Source of the DNA: Acanthosoma haemorrhoidale
Lineage: Eukaryota; Arthropoda; Insecta; Hemiptera; Acanthosomatidae
Assembly: GCA_930367205.1 (NCBI GenBank)
Contig: CAKNEZ010000002.1
Location: 1,398,343 to 1,462,342 of the forward strand
Direction of reading: 5' to 3'
DNA: 64,000 bases
Shown here: piece by piece, positions 28,584-36,892 of the stretch
How the letters are laid out: every line of letters begins with the position of its first letter
How positions within the stretch are numbered: the stretch's first letter is position 1
Translations under genes and position numbers: made by a program
The notes under the pieces: model-generated
Told to the model about the DNA's origin: nothing
Database searches by the model: none
The model's input: the letters and a program-made list of their open reading frames with translations, nothing else

Positions 28584-29954
28584 TCAGTGCCCGCCGGCCC
28601 CCGGAGGGCCACCCCGAGGCGGACGCCGGGAGACAGCGCCAAACCCAGGCCTCCCCATCACAGAGGGCCCAGACCCAGCGCGCCCCCCAGCCCCCGCCAC
28701 GGGGCCACCCCCCGCAGCCGCCATAGTCATCGCCTTGGGGCCATCCTTTGGAGTTGGCAAATTCGTCGTAGCGATCCCCTTCGACTCCTCCACCTCGGGA
28801 TCGCTCCTTGCCTCCTCCACCTTATCAGCCGCCTTCCTCTCCTGTACTGCTTTCAGCGGCTTCTTCTTACCCAATACCCTGAGAGCGACCTTAGTGAACC
28901 CATAGTTCAGCTTAAGCTTCCGCTTCTCAAGGTATTCCATGCTAGTCTCTGGGGCAGACAGGATCGCAAAGAAGCCATGCTTCTCCACCTTGGTGCCCAG
29001 GAGTCTCCATAATCCAATATCAGGTACCCTAGAGTTTTGGGTCCTGATCCTCTTCATGAAATAACCTTCCAGAGGCATTTCTCCTGTAATGAAGGTTCCT
29101 ACCTTCACGGTTTTATGAAGCTCCTCCACCTTTCCTACGCGGAGCTCCAGATCCCCACTCATGTTAAAATTGGGTACTATAATCGACAACCAGTCCTTGG
29201 TCTCCTGGTTGTCGCAGATTATGACACAGGCTCCCACATGTGGGTAAATTCCGCTGAATTCAGCCTGTGTCCCTTTCTCTTCTTCCAGCTGATCGACAAA
29301 TTTCATCAGCTGGCCCTTCATCTCCTCGCAATTCTCCTTCGTCAGCTGAGTGGACGGATATCCACTAGGGATAATCGCCACCCTGCTTCCTCCGGCAGCA
29401 ATCGCGTAGGATGCAATGCTAGTATCCCCACCCCTATGCCTCTTTGCCGTAGGCGCAGAGGTACCGGGTGAGGACCTAATCCTTTTCTCTGGAGCGCACC
29501 CAGACCCTGCCATATTCCCGGACCCCGAAGGTCCTGGACGTCCGGCCGGATCCTCAGGTGGCCATCCAGCCAACATTGCCCTCCTCCACTTCTTCCTCTG
29601 GGCTCCAGAGAACTTGTGCTTGGAGGTCTCGCCTGCATCCTTGGATGCAGCGTCCCTACCAGGCGCCAAGCTTTCTGGCTCCATTACCAGTCCACTTGCC
29701 TCCTCTACAAGCGTCGCAAGCGAGCTCATAGAGGCTTCATCGTCCACTACCTCAGCGCCAAGGTCCATTGAAGGCCCCTGGGCTGAGTCCTCTCCGCTGA
29801 TCATGCTGACCAGCTCCTCCATGTCTTCATTATTATTTTTATTATTACTTTTACTCATTTTGTTCCCACGAAAGCGGGGGAAGTTACTCTGCAGGTACTG
29901 CCCCCTCTCCCTGCAGAGGGCATTTAATACAATGGGGTGCGCCTGGTGCCCCAA
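28584..29954 (-). CDS. I/LOA-type ORF1, DUF4780-like RNA-binding protein
   Basis: A 456-residue frame. The N-terminal 200 residues are acidic then Ser/Gly/Pro-rich, with a basic KKWRR segment and PEKRIR. Residues about 205-370 resemble DUF4780, the RRM-like domain found in ORF1 of many arthropod non-LTR elements (for example ETKDWLSIIVPNF and a LWRLLGTKVEKHG segment). The C-terminus is Gly/Pro/Ala-rich and basic. No zinc knuckle is present in this ORF. It probably packages the element RNA. The first in-frame ATG is at 29954; the Met near 29858 (MSKSNNKNNN) is a good alternative start. The GC content is much higher than in surrounding DNA. Confidence 0.85.
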   Translation of the reverse strand: MGHQAHPIVLNALCRERGQYLQSNFPRFRGNKMSKSNNKNNNEDMEELVSMISGEDSAQGPSMDLGAEVVDDEASMSSLATLVEEASGLVMEPESLAPGRDAASKDAGETSKHKFSGAQRKKWRRAMLAGWPPEDPAGRPGPSGSGNMAGSGCAPEKRIRSSPGTSAPTAKRHRGGDTSIASYAIAAGGSRVAIIPSGYPSTQLTKENCEEMKGQLMKFVDQLEEEKGTQAEFSGIYPHVGACVIICDNQETKDWLSIIVPNFNMSGDLELRVGKVEELHKTVKVGTFITGEMPLEGYFMKRIRTQNSRVPDIGLWRLLGTKVEKHGFFAILSAPETSMEYLEKRKLKLNYGFTKVALRVLGKKKPLKAVQERKAADKVEEARSDPEVEESKGIATTNLPTPKDGPKAMTMAAAGGGPVAGAGGRAGSGPSVMGRPGFGAVSRRPPRGGPPGAGGH

Positions 29955-30287
29955 GGGGGTCGATTAAAGACAGTGCATTTTTATACACCCCCTGATTCAG
30001 CCACAGCTCGAGCTCCTCTACACTTGGCTTGGGTGTTAAGGAGATCTCCACCTGGATTTCATGGGGAGATCCCGCCTCTGTCGTCCGCGAGTCCATCGGA
30101 CTCCCCAGGGGGTACCACGTGGAGGTGACAGTAGGCGTTGGTAGGGATAGGTCAGACTGGGAGTTCACAAGCAGTGAGTAGGGCACTATTGCTTGATTCC
30201 TCCGCTACGAGTAAAGGAGACCCCCGCACCTGTCTCCCTCTCTAGTCTTTCCATTACCCTACCCATTTACCCCCCATACCAAGGCAT

Positions 30288-30358
30288 ACTGTCTCATTCT
30301 TCATGATAAAATAGTAGAATATGAGGTTGGCACAGGTCTCGTTCGCAAAATTTATTGA
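30288..30358 (+). pseudogene. MCP: Maverick major capsid protein, 3' terminal portion
   Basis: Right after the second copy of the 12-bp target repeat, 23 codons remain open in the frame that continues 24607-24898. They contain LILHDKIVEYEV and end in a TGA at 30356-30358. The segment matches the usual C-terminal end of Polinton capsid proteins. It shows that the insertion split an existing, already degenerate gene. Confidence 0.78.
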
Positions 30359-30664
30359 AAAAAAAACCTGCATGTATATAGTTTAAGCGCTGAGTCTTTG
30401 TCATAATGCTGATCGTAGACCTTTTGATATGATATAAATGAGGCTCCTCGCTTAGAGATAAGCAATCCCCTTCCGTGATTCATTCATGCACGTTCAGTTA
30501 GTAGCTTAGACACTTAAATCTTTTTATTTAAAACTTTTGTTGTAGTGTAAATTAATAAAGTCATTTTTAAAAAAAGTTCAATTGCTTCGCACTTGCTTTA
30601 ATTATATATAACCATTCAGTCGGCTGTAATAATCTCATTTCACCGTAGGAGCATAAACCGCAAG
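30359..30664. other. Intergenic region before the BIR cluster
   Basis: About 300 AT-rich bases with no gene. TATA-like GATATAAATG (30430-30439) and TATATATAA (about 30604-30612) are present. A TTCAGTC initiator-like site lies at about 30614-30620, 45 bases before the next ATG. These could drive the accessory gene. Confidence 0.4.
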
Positions 30665-31339
30665 ATGCGTTCGGCGGTAATTTATTTTCAGGGCTATCGC
30701 ACGGCTTCTGACTCATTAATTGTTAAAGAACTATCTATCATCTCAATCAGCCATGGCTCATCATATCATTGGTTTTTTAAACCACCTCAAGATGTTGAAG
30801 AAGTGAGTCAGTCGAAGACAAATCTTTGGGTAAAAAAGCATATTCATGGATTGGAATGGGACTATGGTTATGTACAATATGAAGATATGAAGTATTTCCT
30901 AATATGCATTACAGAAGACTATGATATATTATGGGCAAAAGGAATGGAAAAGTGCAAATTTATAGAAGAACTCATTGATAAATCACTCTATGATCTTCTT
31001 GATTTCAGTTGTCCAAACTTGAAACAATTAGATAATGACCAGATGACTCGTCATTTTCATTTAAACACTTCCTTTGTTTGCTCATTAAATCTAGCTCATC
31101 GTCTGGCTACATGGGTTGGAAAAAATCCTAAAGCTGTAGATTTGAAAAAAGAAGAGATAAGAAGGCAAACATTTAAAAACATTGGCTTACCTCATCATCT
31201 GCTTTCATATGCTGGATTTATTCGAGGAGTCAAAGATAGAGTTAAGTGCGTATACTGTGGACTGCTATTTGACAGGAAATCAGTAGTCAACCCTCTCAGC
31301 TACCATAAAAAAAATAGTCCTCAGTGTTTGTGGTTTTAG
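30665..31339 (+). CDS. BIR-domain protein with N-terminal arthropod-family domain
   Basis: A 224-residue intact ORF. Residues about 165-223 form a BIR (baculovirus IAP repeat) domain: RRQTF (166-170), SYAGFIRGVKDRVKC (181-195) and zinc ligands C195, C198, H214 and C221 (C-x2-C-x15-H-x6-C, one residue shorter than the usual x16). Residues 1-160 (VIYFQGY, HWFFKPP, LDFSCPNLKQL, CSLNLAHRLATW) resemble a family of uncharacterised arthropod proteins that I recall but cannot assign to an enzyme. BIR proteins bind caspases or their activators, so an anti-apoptotic role is inferred. There is no RING finger. The ORF follows the capsid genes on the same strand, as expected for Maverick cargo, but a captured host gene is also possible. 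Confidence 0.72.
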   Translation: MRSAVIYFQGYRTASDSLIVKELSIISISHGSSYHWFFKPPQDVEEVSQSKTNLWVKKHIHGLEWDYGYVQYEDMKYFLICITEDYDILWAKGMEKCKFIEELIDKSLYDLLDFSCPNLKQLDNDQMTRHFHLNTSFVCSLNLAHRLATWVGKNPKAVDLKKEEIRRQTFKNIGLPHHLLSYAGFIRGVKDRVKCVYCGLLFDRKSVVNPLSYHKKNSPQCLWF

Positions 31340-31384
31340 GAGGAGGGGAATTTATAAATACCTCCTAGTAAACGATGCATTAGT

Positions 31385-31606
31385 ATGATGGATATAATGG
31401 AGTCGGTGATACGTCGTTTGGGAGAGGAAGGTATCGAAACTTTAACTACTGAAGAATTGAGAGTTTTACCTCGATCATTACTTTTGTACCTTTTCGACTA
31501 CACATTATACTACATCTGGGACAACTTACCTGAGGAATTGCAAGAGGATGAGGAATTTATCCAGAAACGAAGACTCTCATGTCTCAATGAATATATTAAT
31601 TATTAA
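31385..31606 (+). CDS. Small hypothetical protein downstream of BIR ORF
   Basis: A 73-residue acidic, helical ORF lies 45 bases after the BIR ORF on the same strand, close enough to be co-transcribed. It contains LTTEELRVLPRSLLLYLFDY and YIWDNLPEELQ, a clean amphipathic pattern that looks like true protein and not random frame. A polyadenylation signal AATAAA follows at 31636-31641. Function unknown; no homologue is recognised. The second Met (codon 2) is an equal start. Confidence 0.5.
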   Translation: MMDIMESVIRRLGEEGIETLTTEELRVLPRSLLLYLFDYTLYYIWDNLPEELQEDEEFIQKRRLSCLNEYINY

Positions 31607-31735
31607 CTGTAATATTACATCTATAATTTATTTCAAATAAACCATAAAAATTAAAAATTTTTTTTTTATTTACCTTTATTCTCCTTTTTACTTAGGGAAA
31701 AGTTAAAAAAAATAACGTATAGACATAACAATTAT

Positions 31736-31981
31736 TTATTGAATATAGTTCAAATTACAATTTATGTGGCTATTATTACACATTTTCTCGAGTTCATTTA
31801 AATTATTAAATAGGGTATTAGTATTAATATTAAAGTACATTAATGAAGATTCCACAGGTTCTTCACCTTCTTCATGTTTCTTATAGAGTTCAGCTATCTT
31901 GGTTATCAAGACCAGTGAGTCGTTGATTTTCTTAACTTCTCTATAAAGCTTTGTCACATCATTTTTGTTGAAACATGCCAA
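31736..31981 (-). CDS. Small hypothetical protein, convergent with BIR gene pair
   Basis: An 81-residue minus-strand ORF with a coiled-coil-like N-terminal half (KLYREVKKINDSLVLITK) and an Asn-rich C-terminal half. It starts 8 bases after the stop of the next minus-strand ORF, a compact spacing typical of viral or transposon gene arrays. TTTATT motifs (31665-31670, 31675-31680) provide minus-strand polyadenylation signals facing those of the plus-strand pair. Function unknown. Confidence 0.45.
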   Translation of the reverse strand: MACFNKNDVTKLYREVKKINDSLVLITKIAELYKKHEEGEEPVESSLMYFNINTNTLFNNLNELEKMCNNSHINCNLNYIQ

Positions 31982-31989
31982 AGGTGTAT

Positions 31990-32271
31990 TCAGCTAAAGG
32001 GTTGATGGACTCTGGTGGAAAAAATGCAATTTACATTTTTACATCCTAGTCGGTTTTCAACCTCCACTTTCATGGGCCTGCTTTGCAAAAGAGACAACAT
32101 CCTTGGAACTTGGACGACGATGAATTTCCATTCTTCTGTATCCATATACACTGTAGTTTTCTTGTCGATGACAGCGACAGTGGACACCAAATCACAAAGA
32201 CCAACTCAAACTAGTTTGCTACAAGTGATGTGGCACTCAGTCACTAGTACCAATCGTCGTAGACCCTCCAT
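31990..32271 (-). pseudogene. Small hypothetical ORF with in-frame TGA
   Basis: The frame runs from an ATG at 32271 to a TGA at 31990. Another TGA at 32206-32208 splits it into a 21-codon start and a 71-codon remainder. The longer part contains TTVYMDTEEWKFIVVQV, a strand-rich segment that could be a small beta fold. Whether the internal TGA is a mutation, a readthrough site or a sign that the short first part is chance cannot be settled here. The ORF lies between the second BIR ORF and the 81-residue ORF on the same strand. Confidence 0.4.
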
Positions 32272-32444
32272 CTTGCTAGGCTTCAACGAGACTAAAAGAT
32301 TTAACAGAGAGGTGGGGATAGATGAAGTTTTTTTATTTTTTTTACTAGTTGATTTATCTCGTTTTTTTTTTTATTTCATATAAAACTATTTGGGCCTTTA
32401 AATGTGCAAGTTCTTGAATAAAACCTGTAAACCTCTAACGCATG
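32272..32444. other. Short gap between minus-strand accessory ORFs
   Basis: A T-rich stretch (32329-32384) with TTTATT-like polyadenylation motifs for the minus-strand BIR ORF. No gene seen. Confidence 0.4.
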
Positions 32445-32754
32445 TTAGCTGTTTTCATGTTCTTTTTTATTATCAACTTCATCTATTAGTAATAATAGTA
32501 GCTTCTCTAGTTGTTCCAAGTACTCAATAAACGGACAATATTTAGCCCATTTCTTGTGATTTACAAAAGGATCATCATGTACCAACCATTCGTGTAATAT
32601 TACTCCACAAAAAGGACACCTTGTTAAGTCTGAATTTTTTTAAATAATAAAATCCTGCTGATGCAAGCTTGACGGCACTCACCGGTGAAGACCATCCAAC
32701 AGTAGACAGACGATCATTCTCATACCTCAGACTCCAACCTAAGCGCTTACTCAT
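32445..32754 (-). pseudogene. Single-BIR (IAP/survivin-like) ORF with one-base frame slip
   Basis: Read on the minus strand from an ATG at 32754, the sequence encodes the N-terminal half of a BIR domain (RLSTVGW, then KLASAGFYY). After the homopolymer at 32635-32641 the rest continues in a different frame. There it has CPFCG, HEW, DDPF and HKKWAKYC, giving the exact zinc-ligand pattern C-x2-C-x16-H-x6-C (ligand codons at about 32616-32618 and 32607-32609 for the Cys pair). A Leu-rich acidic helix and a stop at 32445 follow. The total would be about 102 residues, survivin-like in size, without RING. The slip could be a real mutation or a sequencing error in the homopolymer. Role inferred: caspase or IAP-antagonist binding. 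Confidence 0.72.
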
Positions 32755-33996
32755 CTTGAACTAATTGAAAGAACAGACGCACTGAGATCAAAGACACATT
32801 TTACCCCCACCCACATTAATACCATACTTCAACTGACCCATGCTAAAGCCGCGCTTGGGTGGGGAACCATGAATGGGACACATCAATGGACTAGACCACT
32901 ACGTCACAGGAGAACTAGGTCTTATCGCTGAATGCCCTTACTTCACTGGGAAACTATGAATGGTCTTATCGCTGAATGGCCTTACGTCACAAGGGCAAGC
33001 CCTCCAGCTGCTCGTCACCGGGGCATAGTGAGTCACAGTGACTCACTCCCCATGCGACGTTGCCAGATCTCCCCCCCCCCCCAATGTAGCCAGATCTACT
33101 ATCTGGTGGCTCCTGGCATACTTATAAACACTTATCACCCTCCCATGACGCACCAATTCCCCGAAATTACACACCTATTCCCAGAATTTCCTCCCCCCTC
33201 GCCCTGCAGAGAACGGGCAATCACCTCAAGGTCACAAGATAACGTCATACGACACCCTTCAAGGTCATATCCTCGTTACTCATTCCCAAACCGCCTTTTA
33301 TATCTACTCGACTGAAAGGATTACTAGTTCCGGATTAGTGAGATCGGGATCAGTAAATTTTTACGGCTTACTACATACAGGAGGAGGTTTTATCTGTGAG
33401 CTAAGGATAAACAGACACCAAAATATTATTGCGGGAGTCACCCGATTGATACAATCATTCGAGATCATAGTTGGATTAGGAATAATAATTCATAAATAAA
33501 GTTACAGCAAGAGTCACTATTTAATTCGGTGGCAAAGTAATATTAAAAATAATTTAATGAACGGATCTCAGCGGATTCCTAACGAATAACATATACCCAA
33601 TATTTTTTTTTATGCGTATCTCCAAAAATAAAAAATCTTATAAAATATTGTCATTATAAATACTAGCAAATAAGATAAGCGAAATCTCAAAAATATAATA
33701 AATAATACGTTTTAGAGCGTTTACTAAATAGCTCGGGAGATAGCTCGGTCAAAGTTGAAGGGTGGATACCAAGAATGAAGCTGTACTAGCGCCACCTGTG
33801 TAATCATTAGCTAACCTGTGGAATCGAGAGGTATGCAAAGATATATGCACTCATACGGGTAGGGAAATGTTTTCGGTGCGTTTAAACTATTTATACTCGA
33901 TAATATATTGTGTAGTAAGATAAATGAAACATTTTTTTTGTATATTACATCATCTGGTGAATCGCTAGACCGCCATTCATCTTCTCCGAATCCAGT
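32755..33996. other. Right flank of Maverick block, no gene
   Basis: No convincing gene. Two similar copies of GGTCTTATCGCTGAATG..CCTTAC lie at about 32919-32946 and 32960-32989. A C run (33072-33082) lies between two GCCAGATCT repeats (about 33062-33071 and 33089-33097). A terminal inverted repeat for the Maverick was looked for here and not identified. The last part (33550-33960) is AT-rich. Confidence 0.45.
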
Positions 33997-34017
33997 TCAA
34001 TCTCGCAAGTGCGGTTA
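33997..34017 (+). promoter_or_regulatory. Possible proximal sequence element of the U1 gene
   Basis: TCAATCTCGCAAGTGCGGTTA lies at -61 to -41 relative to the U1 start, exactly where insect snRNA genes carry their PSEA. It shares a general ATTC-then-GGTT layout with the Drosophila element, but the match is loose and the call leans on position. Confidence 0.4.
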
Positions 34018-34057
34018 GGTTTGACTTGACAACTTTCGGATTTTCCCAAATTATAGC

Positions 34058-34219
34058 ATACTTACCTGGCATGGGGGCCTACCGTGATCAATAAGGCGGT
34101 TCCCCCAGGGTGAGGCTTTTCCATTGCACTTTGGTTGAGCTGATCCCTGCGAATACCCCAAATGCGGGTATCTCGGGCGCGTAATTTTTGGTAGTCGGGA
34201 CTGCGTTCGCGCATTCCCG
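34058..34219 (+). ncRNA. U1: U1 spliceosomal snRNA
   Basis: The 162-base sequence begins ATACTTACCTGGC, the 5' end that pairs with splice donors. All four U1 stem-loops are present: a first stem with the loop GATCAATAAG (34086-34095), the U1A-binding ATTGCAC loop, an intact third stem (ATACCCC/GCGGGTAT), the Sm site AATTTTTGG (34183-34191), and a final stem closed by TTCG. The first loop differs from the usual U1-70K target GATCA(C/T)GAAG at two adjacent bases (34091-34092). No poly(A) tail or target duplication is seen, which argues against a retro-pseudogene. The gene acts in nuclear splicing. Confidence 0.93.
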
Positions 34220-36067
34220 TTATAATTTCACCACAAACAATTAATATAAGGGAAGGGGTACAGGGGAGACCTAGGTGAGCCCCATTACCTTATTAGTCAG
34301 TTCAGTCAAGTCACGTAGAATGTATATCATTATACTTGTTTATTCATTATATAATTTCTATAAAATAACAAAACCTGTATATAATGTAGTGATGCTACAG
34401 GAAATACAAAATAATTTGTAAATAGATTCGCCAGAGGATCTATAATTATATATAATTATCTGTAAATTTAAAGGGGCTATGAAGAAAAAAAAAAAAAAAA
34501 GGAGACCTACCTCTTCTGTAGACCTACCTGTAGGGTCTCGTTCTGGATGTACGCTTTGCACTCTTTGTACTTAGTGCAAGCTTTTCACACCCCCACACCT
34601 AGTTTGTTGACATACAGACAGATAATCAAGCATCACCCCTGCTGTCTAATAAAAAATACAACAACAGCTTCAGACTCATTCCCGTCGTCGTCGTCTTACC
34701 TCGTTCTCTCTCTCTCTACCTACTTACGACTACTCTCCTACCCACTCCCTACCTGATGAACTAACTGCCTGACTGACATTGATGACGAGATTCATAATTT
34801 TCTCCTTCCCCCTCTCCGAGGCAGAGACAATCCTCCACAATGAGATGATCATTGTATCTCATCATCTCAATACTGCGTCGTCATACCTAGCCCAAAGTTT
34901 CCGTGAAAATTGATTGATTGATTGATTGATCAATGTTTTTGGTACAATGACGAAAATTTAAAATCGAATGGTTTAGTTTTTTTCTGGGCTCTACTTTAAT
35001 TAAATATTTGGATAATTATGTCTAGAAGAGACTAAATATATAAAAACTGGAAGGGGAGCTCACCGCGTATCGTATAGATAGATATAAGATCGGACAGAGC
35101 ATCGGCATGAGTTGATATTCCCTGCATCCGGCTCTTCCCCGGGAAAGACGGGACCGGTCGGCCTAACGTTTTCTGCCCATCTAATGGGTCCAAGAGCATG
35201 TGTTAATGGGACGCACCTCCGTTTCTCGGATAGGCCGAACGAAGGCCTAAAGAAATCCAAAAACTATTAGCCGTCGGGTATTTATTACAGGAGGATATTT
35301 AAGATAAATGTTTATCATCCCATAGCACTCTCTTCGGGTGTCTAAATCATTAGGAATAAATCAAACTATGATTTTCTGTGGTGATTCTGCAGAGAGTAGA
35401 ACTGTTGAAAAACACTCAATTGAGGTCACAACATCCCCAGTTCACGAACTACTAACAAACTTTTACGACTCCCTGTTCCACCTCAACTACACCTGGTCAA
35501 TGACCTCTTGGAGTAAAAGTTTAAAGAATTACTGCTCCAGTTTGGTTTGAGTCTTGCCTAGAACGATGAGTTCACTGTCGCTTTGAAAGAGGGCCCGTTT
35601 TGATTTATTTCTTTTTATGTTAAATGCGTCTCTTTTTCTATCACTCGATGGAACAAAAACCTCACATTTTTTTCAATCATGTAAAAGATAATCAGACTTA
35701 ACTAAGAACTTGAGAAAGGTTAAAATTCAGAGAACGTCGGGTTAGTTAATATTACGGTGTAGACTTAATAAGACATTTAACTTAAATCTGGGTTTGTCAA
35801 ATATATCTTTCCAATTTATAATTTATTTATATTAAAATTTCTGAACTAATTCACAACAAACATCAGCCTATTCTATGACTAGTGTTCCATCATTGCTAAA
35901 TATATTTGGCATTGACAAGACTAGCGTTCTGCTCTTTGCTTCTCTGAAATCTTTGAAGTAGACAGTTCCGACAAATTATGCCCGAAGCCAAAATCGTGGA
36001 AATTCGATTACCTAATAAGATCACACATTTAATTATTTTAATTAGATGCATTCACTAATTAGTGATA
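34220..36067. other. Gene-poor region after U1
   Basis: No gene is supported. Simple repeats are an A run at 34484-34500 and an ATTG/GATT tetranucleotide run at about 34909-34931. A more GC-rich piece at 35045-35260 has short frames on the minus strand, but no domain is recognised. Confidence 0.5.
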
Positions 36068-36500
36068 TAGTAACCTATCCAACCACCCTAATCCCGTAGC
36101 ACAGTCATTGCACTGCACCACTCATCCCTATAATCCTCCTCGGAGACTAAAACGGTAGTGGCCACGTGACCTACGCATATACGTGACAGTGGGAGTCCTG
36201 GCAACGGCCAGCTTCTCCAATCATGTCCTGAGCGTATGTGGCTCTCGCGCTCTTGGCCAGCCTCCACTGGTTCGTATTCGGTGACGTGGCTGACGGAGGA
36301 GCGTTGGAGATTTCCCAGGATTCCGCTTCCTCTTTCGCATCGGAGGAAAATGACAACCATCTGGGCTGTTTGTAATTACTGTATGAATGAGCGAGTGAAT
36401 GAAAATTGTAAATGTGGTATGAATGAGAACATTTATCACAATTATTAATTGCCTAATGAGGTAGATTGTAATTTTACCACAATAAAGCTGTTAATTCCGG
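36068..36500 (+). mobile_element. 3'-end fragment of a second Jockey-type family (copy 1)
   Basis: The stretch starts in the C-terminal end of an ORF2 (CCTATCCAACCACCCTAATCCC) and passes through a shared 3' UTR (GGCTCTCGCGCTCTTGG, then GGGCTGTTTGTAATTACTGTATGAATGAG). It ends near an AATAAAG. The same sequence recurs at 39803-40662, 57610-57890 and 60648-61250 on the plus strand and at 55085-55792 and 56445-57225 on the minus strand. All copies are 5'-truncated, the hallmark of non-LTR insertion. Confidence 0.75.
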
Positions 36501-36892
36501 ATTAAATACAAATTAAAATTTTATAATCACATTTATTTTTTAGCTTTGATTCTAAATAGTATTTAGTCGAATCAACTTTAAATTTAAAAAAACACATTTT
36601 TTCAGGATGTCAGTTATGATTATCCATTTCTTCAGCTCATTCACAAGGGTCGTCCATTTTTATTTTCTCTGATTTTTCGTCGATCATTGCACAGGAGTCC
36701 TCCCTCTCCTCAAGACAGAGGTATAGGCACGCAGGCGACCTAGTGGAAAAAGTACAGGTACGGTTCTATGATTACTTATGAACTAGTCAAGTTGTTTTAG
36801 TTCGCCATAATATGCCTTTGTGTCCTCTTGTTAGCTATCATGTACAGCTTCGTAAATTCATACTAATAGTGAATTTTACGAAATTAGTATTA
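36501..36892. other. Short AT-rich gap
   Basis: No gene seen between the Jockey fragment and the next I/LOA copy. The last 12 bases (36881-36892, AAATTAGTATTA) are the left target duplication of that copy. Confidence 0.5.

Larger units (their letters stand above)
24899..30275 (-). mobile_element. Full-length I/LOA-type non-LTR retrotransposon
   Basis: The 12-bp repeat ATACCAAGGCAT flanks the element exactly (24887-24898 and 30276-30287). It is on the minus strand. Its 3' end is a TAA repeat (seen as TTA units at 24899-24917) in place of a poly(A) tail, as in I-type elements. ORF1 and ORF2 are both intact and separated by 2 bases. The 5' UTR is about 29955-30275. It inserted into the Maverick major capsid gene. 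Two 5'-truncated sister copies lie at 36893-38233 and 46976-48547, so the family has been recently active. Confidence 0.95.

Noticed and set aside
33062..33097. C run between GCCAGATCT repeats as a possible Maverick terminal repeat
   Set aside because: No inverted partner was found near the left end of the Maverick block.
35060..35260. Minus-strand ORF in a GC-richer patch after U1
   Set aside because: No domain, no supporting start or splice context.
36088..36360. Recurrent antisense ORFs in the Jockey 3' UTR copies (also at 40424-40705 and 56517-56849)
   Set aside because: They recur only because the 3' UTR is repeated; frames are broken differently in each copy.
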